DNA from: Sphingobacterium sp. SYP-B4668 | GTDB lineage: Bacteria > Bacteroidota > Bacteroidia > Sphingobacteriales > Sphingobacteriaceae | Length of the DNA: 64,000 nucleotides | Assembly (NCBI RefSeq): GCF_027627455.1 | Contig: NZ_CP115483.1 | Span: 5,270,001-5,334,000 of the forward strand | Reading direction: 5' to 3' | Part shown: piece by piece, positions 9,064 through 17,688 of the stretch | How positions within the stretch are numbered: position 1 is the first letter of the stretch | How the letters are laid out: each line of letters starts with the position of its first letter | Notes under the pieces: generated by a model | The model's database searches: none | Told to the model about the DNA's origin: nothing | What the model saw: only the letters and a program-made list of their open reading frames with translations | Made by a program: the position numbers and the translations under genes

Positions 9064-9096
9064 AAAAAGAAGCCTCCAAGATAGGCTTCTTTTTTT
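9064..9096 (+). terminator. Rho-independent terminator of metK
   Basis: Stem AGAAGCCT (9068-9075) with AGGCTTCT (9083-9090), 7-nt loop, followed by seven T residues. The upstream A-run extends the stem. Confidence 0.85.
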
Positions 9097-9152
9097 GATA
9101 TAATTCCTCTTTTATCCCTATCTTTATTGTATACAGCAAAACCTTCAAAACG

Positions 9153-9557
9153 ATGAAAAGAAGAACATTTATCCAATCTACCGCTAGTTTAATCGGCACT
9201 ACGGCATTGACCACTACGGTATCTGCGGATAGCAATAACGTCGTCAAATCTCAAATCGTACATTCGGTATATTTTTGGTTGAAAGAAGGGTCAACAGAAA
9301 AAGAAATCACCGCCTTCGCAGCTTTTTTCGAAGCGCTCAAAACAATACCCGATGTCGTAAGTTTAAAATATGGCCGACCGGCTCCTACCAATCCTAGGCC
9401 TGTGGTGGATCAAACTTGGACATACAATTTAATTGTTGTATTTGACCATATGGACCATATCAACACCTATGAAAATCATCCTATACACTTAAAGGCTATA
9501 AAAGATTATAGTAGCAATTGGACTAAAGTAGTCGTATATGATACGTTATTAGATTAA
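9153..9557 (+). CDS. Secreted Dabb (stress-responsive alpha/beta barrel) family protein, Tat-type signal
   Basis: A 134-residue protein. The first 30 residues (MKRRTFIQSTASLIGTTAL then VSA) look like a twin-arginine signal peptide: KRRTFIQ fits the (S/T)RRxFxK-like motif. The rest is a single Dabb domain: VHSVYFWLKEGSTEKEITAF, DVVSLKYGRPAPTNPR, and YNLIVVFDHMDHINTYENHP. Dabb proteins form dimeric barrels; few have known reactions. A Tat-exported Dabb protein is a recurrent type in Bacteroidota. Its last 9 nt overlap the end of the convergent DUF58 gene. Confidence 0.85.
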   Translation: MKRRTFIQSTASLIGTTALTTTVSADSNNVVKSQIVHSVYFWLKEGSTEKEITAFAAFFEALKTIPDVVSLKYGRPAPTNPRPVVDQTWTYNLIVVFDHMDHINTYENHPIHLKAIKDYSSNWTKVVVYDTLLD

Positions 9558-10880
9558 TCCTCGAGCTTTAATCTCCAAATATTTGTTAATCGAATTAATC
9601 GTCAACTGCTCAGGAGCCGTATAAATGGTCTGAATCCCGTGGCGGTGTAGTTCCTGTATAATCAGGCTCTTCTCGTAAACGAATTTTTCGGCTATAATTT
9701 GGTTGTATATATCAATCGTACGGTGTCCAGCCTCCTTGGCCATTTGAATCAATTCTGTATTCTTAAAGACGACAACAACGATGATGTGTGTCTTATTCAA
9801 CATCTTTAGATAGGCTATCTGTCTATTAAGGCTATCCTGTGTTTCAAAATTCGTGTAGACAAAGATAAGTGACCGCTTATTGATATGCTTGTTGGCAAAG
9901 GCATACAGATTCCCAAATTCAGACTCTTCAAATAGCGTATTGATACCATAAAGAGCCTCTGAAATCTTTTGCATTTGTTTATTCCGCTTCTCTGGGGGAA
10001 TATGATTACCCACCTGCTTTGAAAAGGTCAACATTCCCGCCCTGTCCTCTTTGAGAATCGCGGCATTAGAGAGCACCAATGTCGCATTTATCGCATAATC
10101 CAATAAAGTCATCTCTTCAAAAGGCATACGCATCACCCTCCCCACATCGATGAAAGCGTAGATGGGTTGTGATTTCTCTTCTTGATACTGATTGACCATG
10201 AGCTTCTTATGCTTTGCAGAAGCTTTCCAATTCATAAATCTATACTCATCGCCCCGCACATATTCGCGAACATGGTCAAACTCCAGGGTAGACCCAATCT
10301 TTCTGATGCGTTTCACACCCAATTCTTTCAACCGATCGGTGGTAGCCATCAATTGATATTTACGCATCTGTATAAACGAAGGGTAACAAGGAATGGAAAG
10401 CGGCTGCTCTAACACAAACTTTCTTTCAAAAAAACCCAAATGCCTGATCAGTGCATGGCAACGGTTGAAAATGTATATCCCCCGTGTTGTTGGGCGAAGT
10501 TGGTAAGTAAGGTGTTTGTGCAATTGGGGGCGAAGGGAAAAACTAAATTCATTTTTCCGAACTTGCAATTGTATGGGATATTCCTCCAGTACCCGAACAC
10601 GCACAGTAATGGGGTAAGTGCTGAAAACCTCCAACTCGAAGGTATTTAAGTCCCCATTGGACAGTTTTTCTGGATATTTACGCGTTAGAAAAACACTATT
10701 CTTACCAAAATGTAGAAACAGAATATCCCAGATACAGGCTACAAAAAGCAACCAAAATACAGCTGTAGCGCCCCATATAAAAAGGGGCATAAAAAAAGAA
10801 GCGGCAAACAGGAAAGCCATTCCCAAAAGGGAGTAGAAAAACTGGTTGGTAAAATAGAGTCTTCTTATAAATGTTATCAT
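9549..10880 (-). CDS. DUF58 domain-containing membrane protein
   Basis: A 443-residue protein with two N-terminal helices (about residues 12-50) and a C-terminal von Willebrand A-like DUF58 region. The DUF58 core is visible as KELGVKRIRKIGSTLEFDHV, then VRGDEYRFMNWKASAKHKKL (about 205-225) and a following IYAFIDVGRVM strand. DUF58 proteins work with MoxR ATPases, presumably as substrate or insertion partners of the chaperone. Its ATG overlaps the moxR stop in an ATGA, which indicates translational coupling. Last gene of a six-gene operon. Confidence 0.92.
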   Translation of the reverse strand: MITFIRRLYFTNQFFYSLLGMAFLFAASFFMPLFIWGATAVFWLLFVACIWDILFLHFGKNSVFLTRKYPEKLSNGDLNTFELEVFSTYPITVRVRVLEEYPIQLQVRKNEFSFSLRPQLHKHLTYQLRPTTRGIYIFNRCHALIRHLGFFERKFVLEQPLSIPCYPSFIQMRKYQLMATTDRLKELGVKRIRKIGSTLEFDHVREYVRGDEYRFMNWKASAKHKKLMVNQYQEEKSQPIYAFIDVGRVMRMPFEEMTLLDYAINATLVLSNAAILKEDRAGMLTFSKQVGNHIPPEKRNKQMQKISEALYGINTLFEESEFGNLYAFANKHINKRSLIFVYTNFETQDSLNRQIAYLKMLNKTHIIVVVVFKNTELIQMAKEAGHRTIDIYNQIIAEKFVYEKSLIIQELHRHGIQTIYTAPEQLTINSINKYLEIKARGLI

Positions 10881-11869
10881 CGTGGAATTTCTACACCATC
10901 AACAATTTGCTTAATCATATATTCAGTCGTAAATCCCTCCATCTCCTTCTCTGGCGTTAGCATGACCCGATGACCTAAGATTGCAGGCGCTACATATTTT
11001 ACATCGTCTGGTGTAATAAAGTCTCGCCCCAAAAGAGCGGCAGAAGATTTTGACGCCTCGAGAATAGCAATCGAGGCCCGAGGGGAGGCGCCCAATGTAA
11101 GGTTAGGATTGACCCTCGTTTGCACGATAATCTGGGCAATATAATTCAATACCTCTTCATGGGCGTACACTGCCTTTACGATATTTTGAAAAGCGATAAT
11201 CTCATCACCGGTAACAACGGGATGTACCAGGGCCTCTTTATCGCCTGCTTTCTGCGCTTGATGTTCCTGTAAGATTCTCAATTCATGGCTGAACTCCGGA
11301 TAATTGATGACAATCTTAAAAAGAAAACGATCTAACTGAGCTTCGGGAAGACGATAAGTACCTTCATGCTCAATAGGATTTTGTGTCGCAAATACAAGAA
11401 AAGGGCTAGGCATGCGGTACGTATGTCCGTCTACAGTGACCTGCTGCTCAGACATACACTCGAATAATGAGGCCTGTGTCTTAGCTGGAGCGCGATTAAT
11501 CTCGTCGATTAGAATGATGTTGCCAAAAATCGGTCCACGCTTAAATTCAAATTCATTGGACTTGAGGTCCAATATGGAGGAACCCGTTACATCCGAGGGC
11601 ATCAAATCAGGGGTAAATTGAATACGTTTGAACTCACTTTGGATGCTTTTGGCAATCAATTTTGCGGTAAGGGTCTTCGCAACCCCAGGCAAGCCCTCGA
11701 TCAATGAATGGCCAGATGCCAAAATCGACATCAACAACATATTGATGACTTGATCCTGTCCTACGATTACCTTTTTAACTTCACGCTTCACGCCTTCCAT
11801 TTTTTCCTGTAGCCCAGATAGGTCTAAGCGACTTTCAAAATCAGGCATATATCTTTCCAATCCATTCAT
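10877..11869 (-). CDS. MoxR family AAA+ ATPase
   Basis: A 330-residue AAA+ chaperone-like ATPase. Walker A is GLPGVAKT (about residues 59-66), Walker B is IILIDEINRAP (about 117), and sensor region FLVFATQNPIEHEGTYRLPEAQLDRF follows. The C-terminal lid domain has GASPRASIAILEASK and ILGHRVMLTPE. The ATG at 11869 forms an ATGA overlap with the upstream DUF4350 gene, which supports this start over Met8. The function is inferred: MoxR proteins help fold or activate envelope or metalloprotein complexes with VWA/DUF58 partners. Confidence 0.94.
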   Translation of the reverse strand: MNGLERYMPDFESRLDLSGLQEKMEGVKREVKKVIVGQDQVINMLLMSILASGHSLIEGLPGVAKTLTAKLIAKSIQSEFKRIQFTPDLMPSDVTGSSILDLKSNEFEFKRGPIFGNIILIDEINRAPAKTQASLFECMSEQQVTVDGHTYRMPSPFLVFATQNPIEHEGTYRLPEAQLDRFLFKIVINYPEFSHELRILQEHQAQKAGDKEALVHPVVTGDEIIAFQNIVKAVYAHEEVLNYIAQIIVQTRVNPNLTLGASPRASIAILEASKSSAALLGRDFITPDDVKYVAPAILGHRVMLTPEKEMEGFTTEYMIKQIVDGVEIPR

Positions 11870-13074
11870 ATCATATTTGATTTGGTTTTAAACTCTTCTA
11901 TTTTATAATGTAATGTCTTTAAATCATCTAATGTAAGACCACGTCGGGTACGATAGCTTGAAATTAAGGCCATCAGCTCTTGGGTATCTTCAAGAGGCAC
12001 TCCGGACTTAAGTGCCAAACTTCTGACGAATTTTTCGTCCTCCATATCCATGGTGTCTAAGTGAAAAGACCGTCTCACGTCGAATAAAAAATAATCAATT
12101 TTCTTATCCACCATATTTCCAGGCTCGCCATTCTCATAATACAGCGTTGCAATGGTTTTGGCAAACTCCTTGGAAAGATTTGGCTCAGGTTCTACAATTT
12201 CAACGGCTTGTTGCTCACGCTTACTCTTAAACACTAAAAATAATAACAAGCCAAATAACAATAAGTACCAAGCTTCTCTCAACCCTTGATGTGAAAGAAT
12301 CATCCGTAGAGGGGTGTCTGCTTGTCCTTCCTGATAATGACTATCGTACCAGATAATATCTTTTGCAGTCAACGTTTTTAACGCTGCTGAGGCATACTCA
12401 TAATTATTCCGTTTGAGCATGTAATAATTAGTAAACACTTCAGGCTCTAGATGCAGATATACCTTCCCTTTGCCCCAGGAAATCTGCACAAAATTGGGCA
12501 TGGCATGCTGCTGTACAGACGCAGTACCGACGATGCTAATATTCGTACTATCGATTAAATCAAAGATATTGGTATATTCTATTTTGTCATATCTTAATCT
12601 TTTGCCCTTATAGCCAAGCGAAAAACTTACATCTTCGAAAAGCAAATTGGATGATATTTTGAACGCGTCTAGATTCGTAGCCGAAAGCTTCAATGTATCC
12701 AACAGCTCGGCATCAAAGTCTTTGCTTGAAATAAAAACCTCTCCGCCACTGGCCGCAAATTCCAAAAGTTTTTTGGCAGCCGTGGCACCCACATGAAAAT
12801 AATCGTCAATGTAAATAAATGCCGTTTGGTCATTTACAAGTGTATCCTCCTCCAAGAGTTCATATATAGATTTTTTGGTATCAGTGATACTGACCTTATT
12901 CCCCAAGATATGAGCAAGCTCTTCTCGTGCAACATACAATCCGTACGGAATCTTGTCCCGCTGATTATAGGTTTTGGCCCAATCAATAGGTTTTTTACTG
13001 ATGGCGTCAATGATACCAATCGTGAGCAAGACCAACAGGACTATCCATATACCGAATTTGCTATTATTTGTCAT
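11866..13074 (-). CDS. DUF4350 domain-containing membrane protein
   Basis: About 402 residues from the ATG at 13074, whose ATGA overlaps the stop of the DUF4129 gene; an ATG two codons earlier (13080) is also possible. An N-terminal helix (FGIWIVLLVLLTIGIIDAI) is followed by a DUF4350-like periplasmic region (about 30-260: FIYIDDYFHVGATAAKKLLEF, GGEVFISSKDF). A second helix follows at about 275 (LREAWYLLLFGLLLFLVF), then a cytoplasmic tail. This resembles a glutamine-amidotransferase-like GATase fold seen in DUF4350 proteins, with no known reaction. Part of the MoxR-DUF58 operon. Confidence 0.85.
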   Translation of the reverse strand: MTNNSKFGIWIVLLVLLTIGIIDAISKKPIDWAKTYNQRDKIPYGLYVAREELAHILGNKVSITDTKKSIYELLEEDTLVNDQTAFIYIDDYFHVGATAAKKLLEFAASGGEVFISSKDFDAELLDTLKLSATNLDAFKISSNLLFEDVSFSLGYKGKRLRYDKIEYTNIFDLIDSTNISIVGTASVQQHAMPNFVQISWGKGKVYLHLEPEVFTNYYMLKRNNYEYASAALKTLTAKDIIWYDSHYQEGQADTPLRMILSHQGLREAWYLLLFGLLLFLVFKSKREQQAVEIVEPEPNLSKEFAKTIATLYYENGEPGNMVDKKIDYFLFDVRRSFHLDTMDMEDEKFVRSLALKSGVPLEDTQELMALISSYRTRRGLTLDDLKTLHYKIEEFKTKSNMI

Positions 13075-13919
13075 GCCCATTTCATTTGAAATTCACGGAA
13101 TAAAACGGTATACTTTTCATACTCAGCTTTCGATATTGGAAAACTGCCAAACCAAACGTGATTAAACAAATTGCTGCATAGCTCAAAATCTCTTCTCAAC
13201 TCGACGTTTTCCATCGCTGCCATAAGCTCTATGGAACTCTTGGTGTGACTCCATTCAATTAAACCCTTATTAGCCAAAAGTTGGATATTAAGCAAATTTT
13301 GATAGCGGATAGCCAAAGCATAATCTTCATCACGAAGAGCTTGATCTATAAAAGTCTTCACGTCCACTCGCAAAAGATTGCGCTCTACAAATTCGACACC
13401 CGTCATATCCTCATGCTCTTCAGTATGCTTGATGTAAACCTTTCGACCAGTAAAGATTAATCGATAGATAATCAATACGAGCAATAAAACGCCAACAGCT
13501 CCTAGAACCTTATAGAACCAGTCAGGATTACGAAAATAAAAATCAGGAAATAGGGAGTTCAGAAAGTTGCTAACCCGTCGCTTTAGCCGATCCCAAAACC
13601 CAATTTTATCGGATATTTTTTCGATATAAAGAAAATCATCCGTTTGGTAGTGCGCAAAGGCAGTGTCAAATTCATGCGGTTGCACCTTGTGGATATGTGG
13701 CACATAAGGCACGGCATCGTAGTGACCCTTTTCCCAATAGGGGTGGGTATTATAGTTAACAATCGTGGTATCTGTCTCTGGGTCCAGCACTAAGTCCTCC
13801 AGCACAACCTCTTCACTACTTTCGGTTTGGGCACTATCAGTGGTCTGCGCACAACCAATCCAAGGTAGGCCGAGCATCAACAATGTAAGTACACCTATAT
13901 ACATCTCCCTAATGACCAT
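13071..13919 (-). CDS. DUF4129-like membrane protein
   Basis: A 282-residue protein with a signal-like N-terminus (LTLLMLGLPWIGCAQ, which could be a lipobox Cys), an acidic linker, one transmembrane helix at about residues 140-158 (VLGAVGVLLLVLIIYRLIF), and a cytoplasmic C-terminal helical domain (LRDEDYALAIRYQNLLNIQLL, LFNHVWFGSFPISKAEY). That tail is the DUF4129 pattern commonly found next to MoxR and DUF58 genes. Its start overlaps the preceding membrane gene by 11 nt; Met6 (13904) is an alternative start. Confidence 0.8.
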   Translation of the reverse strand: MVIREMYIGVLTLLMLGLPWIGCAQTTDSAQTESSEEVVLEDLVLDPETDTTIVNYNTHPYWEKGHYDAVPYVPHIHKVQPHEFDTAFAHYQTDDFLYIEKISDKIGFWDRLKRRVSNFLNSLFPDFYFRNPDWFYKVLGAVGVLLLVLIIYRLIFTGRKVYIKHTEEHEDMTGVEFVERNLLRVDVKTFIDQALRDEDYALAIRYQNLLNIQLLANKGLIEWSHTKSSIELMAAMENVELRRDFELCSNLFNHVWFGSFPISKAEYEKYTVLFREFQMKWA

Positions 13920-14826
13920 CTACGCCCTTCCCGATATTAGCAATGGTCTCATAAATATTTTCACCAAAGCGAAGTTCTTTTGCCGATTCATATATCAATC
14001 CAGAGATTAGCACGGAAAACATATAACTAGCAATCATAATCATGGCAAAAATAGTCCCACCAAGGGATGCAATCAATTTACCGTAAAACGTATCGAAAAA
14101 ACGTTCATCAAAACCAATCGTATTATAAGCGATCAATCCTAGAACAAGTACAGGGACTAAGCTCATCATCATCAATAAAATTTGAAAGATTGCACTCACG
14201 ATATAAGAAGAGACGCCATAGTCAAATATCTTCTTTCTCAGCATATCAAAAGCCGAAGTAAAAGAATCGGCAAGTGTGTAATATCCTTCCCTATACAGCA
14301 TAAACGCGCAGAAAAACCAGACACTTACACAGGACGTCAAAATACCAGCAGCAAAACTGCCTATAATGGGAATAAAAGAAGCAATAGCAAATGCAATGAA
14401 TAGCGGAATGGAGATAATGGCCGTCGCAATAATCGCAGCTCCAAAGAACCGAAGGTAGGTCCCAATATGTGCCTTAAAGCTAGACCAGACCTCAGCCGAG
14501 CCAAATTTAGTATTGTTGTGATTGCGAAGCAAAATAAAGTACTCGATGGCTATTCCGAAAAAAACAAGTACCAAAATCATCAGTACACCTAATATCCCAA
14601 AAAATAATCCCCAAATGCCAAACTCATCGGTCGCGCTAAAATCGCCGCTGAAACTTACCTTCGTGGTCAGATAATAAAATAAAAGGAGCATAATCGCGAG
14701 GGGCACCACCGCAAGTCTAAACAAGGTCACGCAGAAATGACGAATGACCATTTTCAGCAGGTCTACAAAATCTTGAACGAACTCCCCGAGCTTACGTTCT
14801 TTCTTGAACTCAAAGTTTAACTCCAT
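13909..14826 (-). CDS. Polytopic membrane protein of the MoxR operon
   Basis: About 305 residues from the ATG at 14826 (MELNFEFKKERKLGEFVQDF), which overlaps the SpoIIM-like stop by 10 nt; the frame is open further upstream but that would lie deep inside the neighbour. At least six hydrophobic helices are visible, including RLAVVPLAIMLLLFYYLTT, LMILVLVFFGIAIEYFILL and ILLMMMSLVPVLVLGLIAY. The charged N-terminus and last 30 residues are probably cytoplasmic. I do not recognise a characterised family; the position ties it to the MoxR/DUF58 membrane complex. Confidence 0.8.
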   Translation of the reverse strand: MELNFEFKKERKLGEFVQDFVDLLKMVIRHFCVTLFRLAVVPLAIMLLLFYYLTTKVSFSGDFSATDEFGIWGLFFGILGVLMILVLVFFGIAIEYFILLRNHNNTKFGSAEVWSSFKAHIGTYLRFFGAAIIATAIISIPLFIAFAIASFIPIIGSFAAGILTSCVSVWFFCAFMLYREGYYTLADSFTSAFDMLRKKIFDYGVSSYIVSAIFQILLMMMSLVPVLVLGLIAYNTIGFDERFFDTFYGKLIASLGGTIFAMIMIASYMFSVLISGLIYESAKELRFGENIYETIANIGKGVDGH

Positions 14827-15779
14827 CCAAATCTTCGCGCTAATTGATAAGGTCTTAAAACATAAAAATAAAGAATCGCTAGCAAGGATAAAACAATAAT
14901 CATCACACACATAGCGACAGAAGATTGATAGTATCGGGTCACAAAGCCCTCAAGCGTACCTGCCACAATAAAAAAGGGGACAGTGCTGATCAACACTTTA
15001 CTGGCTCGCTTTGCGGCTTGCTTAAATGATTCTAGGCGAGTATACGATTTTGGAAAAAGGATACTATTGCCCAATGTGAGCCCACAGGCTCCCGCAATAA
15101 TAATGACAGCAATCTCAATAGTACCGTGTATCCAAATAGCTGACATCGCCTCTGTCATAACACCATACTTGAAAAACATATAGTGAAAAGCGCCTAGCAT
15201 GATACCATTCGAAAAAAGGATATAACCTGTACCAATGCTGTAAAAAATTCCAAAAATAAATGCGTTGAATGCCACCTTAATATTGTTGATGGTAATGGCA
15301 ATAGCTGAACCCATCATCCCTCCTTCATCGTAGATGGCTGCCGGATCTCCCTGTTTAATTTTTTCAATCGTGAAATCAACATAGGAATGACCCAGTATCA
15401 GACGGACAAATTGGTCATCATAATGAGCGGATAGGAATCCTATCGCTACAGCTAAACAAAAAATAAGAAGCGAATAGAGCATCTGCTTCCTGATCTGCCA
15501 AATAGCTAACGGGATATCGTAATTAAGGAAGTGAAAAAATTGATTGTTGGAAGATTTTTGATCCTTATATATTTTTTGGTGGGCAAGCAATGAAAGCCCA
15601 TTTAGATATTCCTTTGTTTTACTTTGTGGATAAAATGTTTGGGCATATGCCAAATCATTTGTAAGTTCGATATAGTTTGAAGCTAACTCATCGGGGTCGA
15701 CCTGGCTTTTATTTGCTAGATTCTGCTCGATAGAGACCCATTTTTCCTTATTTCGTTCGATAAATGAAGCTTCTCTCAT
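14817..15779 (-). CDS. Stage II sporulation protein M (SpoIIM) family membrane protein
   Basis: About 320 residues from the ATG at 15779 (MREASFIERNKEKW); an in-frame TTG nine codons earlier lies in the divergent promoter region and is less likely. The N-terminal cytoplasmic part (FIERNKEKWVSIEQNLANK and ELTNDLAYAQTFYPQSKTKEYLNGL) is typical of SpoIIM-family proteins in non-sporulating bacteria. Several helices follow, with IFYSIGTGYILFSNGIMLGAF and WIHGTIEIAVIIIAGACGL. The family does not imply sporulation here. First gene of the six-gene minus-strand operon, divergent from the RDD gene with only about 30 bp between starts. Confidence 0.88.
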   Translation of the reverse strand: MREASFIERNKEKWVSIEQNLANKSQVDPDELASNYIELTNDLAYAQTFYPQSKTKEYLNGLSLLAHQKIYKDQKSSNNQFFHFLNYDIPLAIWQIRKQMLYSLLIFCLAVAIGFLSAHYDDQFVRLILGHSYVDFTIEKIKQGDPAAIYDEGGMMGSAIAITINNIKVAFNAFIFGIFYSIGTGYILFSNGIMLGAFHYMFFKYGVMTEAMSAIWIHGTIEIAVIIIAGACGLTLGNSILFPKSYTRLESFKQAAKRASKVLISTVPFFIVAGTLEGFVTRYYQSSVAMCVMIIVLSLLAILYFYVLRPYQLARRFGWS

Positions 15780-15810
15780 AATTAATTTATCACCTTTGAC
15801 ACTCAAATAT

Positions 15811-16539
15811 ATGAATAAGCTGTTAATAAATACCCCACAAAACGTAAAATTTGAATATAATTTAGCGACTCTTGGGGCTCGAATCTTGGCATTCGGAATT
15901 GATCAGCTTATCATTATATCCTATATGCTACTCATGCTATTCTTATTGCTTTATAGCGGGGTATTTAACCTTAGTGACAGCTGGACTACATTTGGATTAT
16001 ATAGCCTTTTCAGCCTCCCTGCGCTTTTCTATCCTCTTATATTGGAAACCTTTCTCTCTGGGCAGACACTGGGAAAGAAATTAATGCATCTAAAAGTCGT
16101 CAAAATAGACGGTACCCGAGCGACTGCCTATCAATACTTTATCAGATGGGTATGCTCAATTATTGACGTTTTCCTATGCTTTGGCGCGATAGGGCTAAGT
16201 AGCATCATATTATCAAAAAAGGGCCAGCGCATTGGAGATCTGGCAGCTGAAACAACAGTAATCAGCACGAAGGTAAATACAACCTTAAATCACACCTTAT
16301 TTGCCGAGATTACAACTGAGCGTAGTCTTACCTATCCACAAGTGATTAAATTAAGTGATTTCGATGCAAATGCCATTAAGGATATATTCGACAAAGGATA
16401 TAAACGAAAGGATTATAATATTATCCTAGCTTTAGCTACTAGGATTGAAGAACTACTCGGTGTCAAACGTGAAAAAAGTCCAGAAGAATTTATTGATACA
16501 GTTATCAAGGATCACTACGCCCTATTCAGAGACAAATAG
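15811..16539 (+). CDS. RDD family membrane protein
   Basis: About 242 residues from the ATG at 15811 (MNKLLINTPQNVKFEYNLATLGARILAFGID). The RDD domain covers about residues 15-140, with the family Arg (GARILAFGIDQLI), a helix pair, FLSGQTLGKKLMHLKVVKIDG and the C-terminal GLSSIILSKKGQRIGDLAA. A cytoplasmic C-terminal extension of about 85 residues follows (KLSDFDANAIKDIFDKGYKR). RDD proteins have been linked to ion exchange or to membrane complexes. The divergent pairing with SpoIIM is common in Bacteroidota and suggests that it acts with the MoxR/DUF58 genes. Confidence 0.88.
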   Translation: MNKLLINTPQNVKFEYNLATLGARILAFGIDQLIIISYMLLMLFLLLYSGVFNLSDSWTTFGLYSLFSLPALFYPLILETFLSGQTLGKKLMHLKVVKIDGTRATAYQYFIRWVCSIIDVFLCFGAIGLSSIILSKKGQRIGDLAAETTVISTKVNTTLNHTLFAEITTERSLTYPQVIKLSDFDANAIKDIFDKGYKRKDYNIILALATRIEELLGVKREKSPEEFIDTVIKDHYALFRDK

Positions 16540-16610
16540 ACTGTACTTCTCCCAAGGAGCTAAGCGATTTACATATGATAACCAACTAATTAACGAGACT
16601 CCTTCACAAA

Positions 16611-16669
16611 AAAAGGCCGTATCACAATAAAACTTTTCTCGCAATGATGTTTTTATGATACAGCCTTTC
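16611..16669. terminator. Terminator-like hairpin between the RDD gene and fabD
   Basis: Imperfect stem AAAAGGCCGTATCA (16611-16624) with TGATACAGCCTTTC (16656-16669) across a long loop. It sits between the convergent ends of the RDD gene and fabD and could act on both strands. The A-rich flank at 16608-16614 gives a T-run on the minus strand, but no good T-run follows on the plus strand. Confidence 0.55.
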
Positions 16670-16694
16670 GAAAGATACGTTATTAGTACGGCAA

Positions 16695-17585
16695 CTAGGC
16701 GACCGTAGCTGCTGAAGTCGGCATTTGACGATCGACTTTCTTAACCAGTCCTTGCAATACATTTCCTGGACCTACTTCAACAAATCCCTCAACACCATCA
16801 GCAATTATTTGTTGAACGGTTTGCGTCCAGCGAACAGCACCAGTCAACTGGGCTATTAAATTTTCCTTGATCACTTCGGGAGCTGTCTGAGGTTGCGCAT
16901 TGATATTCTGATAAATCGGACATATGGGGCTCTGAATTTCAACGGCTTCTATCGCTGCTTGAAGCTCCAATCGTGCTGGCTCCATTAAAGGAGAATGGAA
17001 AGCACCACCCACGTTTAATTTCAACGCGCGCTTTGCCCCAGCTTCCAACAACAATTCACATGCTTTGTCTACCCCTGCTACAGTGCCGGAGATAACGACT
17101 TGCCCTGGGCAATTGTAGTTTGCAGCGACAACAGTGTCTTCTACTTTAGCACAAATTTCCTCAACGATGCCATCTTCTAATCCCAGGATCGCTGCCATGG
17201 TAGAAGGCTCCAATTCGGTAGCTTTTTGCATAGCGTTAGCGCGTTTGGCGACAAGCTTCAACCCATCTTCAAAGGACAGTGCTCCTGCTGATACAAGTGC
17301 CGAAAACTCTCCAAGTGAATGTCCCGCAACCATACTGGGTTGAAAACTATCGCCTAAAGCTTTGGCCAATATAACGGAGTGTAAGAAAATCGCAGGCTGA
17401 GTGACTTTGGTCTGTTTCAACTCTTCGTCTGTACCCGAAAACATAATATCTGTAATGCGAAATCCAAGGATATCATTTGCTTGCTCGAATAGCGCCTTTG
17501 TATCATCGTTCAAATTGTATAAATCTTGGCCCATACCCACAAATTGAGCTCCCTGACCCGGAAAAACGTAAGCTGTTTTCATCAT
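16695..17585 (-). CDS. fabD: Malonyl CoA-acyl carrier protein transacylase
   Basis: FabD loads malonyl groups from CoA onto acyl carrier protein for fatty acid synthesis in the cytosol. The 296-residue protein starts MMKTAYVFPGQGAQFVGMGQ. It has the catalytic serine in AGHSLGEFSAL (Ser90) and the catalytic His in GAFHSPLM (His197), with a typical length. The double ATG (17585 and 17582) follows TAA immediately. Upstream lies an exact tandem duplication of the leader including this start (see 17577-17688), so its translation may be coupled to small upstream ORFs. No other fab genes are adjacent. Confidence 0.96.
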   Translation of the reverse strand: MMKTAYVFPGQGAQFVGMGQDLYNLNDDTKALFEQANDILGFRITDIMFSGTDEELKQTKVTQPAIFLHSVILAKALGDSFQPSMVAGHSLGEFSALVSAGALSFEDGLKLVAKRANAMQKATELEPSTMAAILGLEDGIVEEICAKVEDTVVAANYNCPGQVVISGTVAGVDKACELLLEAGAKRALKLNVGGAFHSPLMEPARLELQAAIEAVEIQSPICPIYQNINAQPQTAPEVIKENLIAQLTGAVRWTQTVQQIIADGVEGFVEVGPGNVLQGLVKKVDRQMPTSAATVA

Positions 17586-17685
17586 TATTATCTTTTTTTT
17601 AATTTGTTGATGAGAGCTCTTCCGACAAGCGGACTCGGTTTCATCATTATTATCTTTTTTTTAATTTGTTGATGAGTGCTCTTCC
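17577..17685 (-). repeat. Tandem duplication of the fabD leader and start codon
   Basis: Two 47-bp copies, 17577-17623 and 17639-17685, differ at one position and are separated by 15 bp. Each copy, read toward fabD, runs GGAAGAGC(T/A)CTCATCAAC, an A-rich stretch, then TAATAATGATGAAA. The lower copy ends in the true fabD start. The single mismatch is GCT versus GCA, synonymous in the small ORF that both copies encode. The 15-bp spacer begins CCGAG and can form a short hairpin (TCCG/CGGA). A similar module lies upstream of trkA at 27355-27481. Confidence 0.9.
17588..17647 (-). CDS. Short leader ORF 2 upstream of fabD
   Basis: ATG at 17647 (or 17644), 19 codons, peptide MMKPSPLVGRALINKLKKR, ending in a TAA two bases before the fabD ATG. 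It begins with the duplicated fabD start (MMK) and ends with the same GRALINKLKKR as ORF 1. The stop-start geometry would allow translational coupling or competition with fabD. Expression is not shown by sequence alone. Confidence 0.4.
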   Translation of the reverse strand: MMKPSPLVGRALINKLKKR

Positions 17686-17688
17686 CAT
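17650..17688 (-). CDS. Short leader ORF 1 upstream of fabD
   Basis: ATG at 17688, 12 codons, peptide MGRALINKLKKR, then TAA. The stop is followed at once by TAATGATGAAA, the start of leader ORF 2. It is too short for coding statistics. Support comes from the repeated peptide end GRALINKLKKR in ORF 2, from the only mismatch between copies being silent, and from the tight stop-start junction. Whether it is translated is inference. Confidence 0.4.
   Translation of the reverse strand: MGRALINKLKKR

Noticed and set aside
14817..15779. Sporulation capacity
   Set aside because: The SpoIIM family is widespread in non-sporulating bacteria; no other sporulation gene is present.
17577..17685. CRISPR array
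   Set aside because: Only two copies of a 47-bp repeat that includes a gene start, no further spacers and no cas genes in the window.
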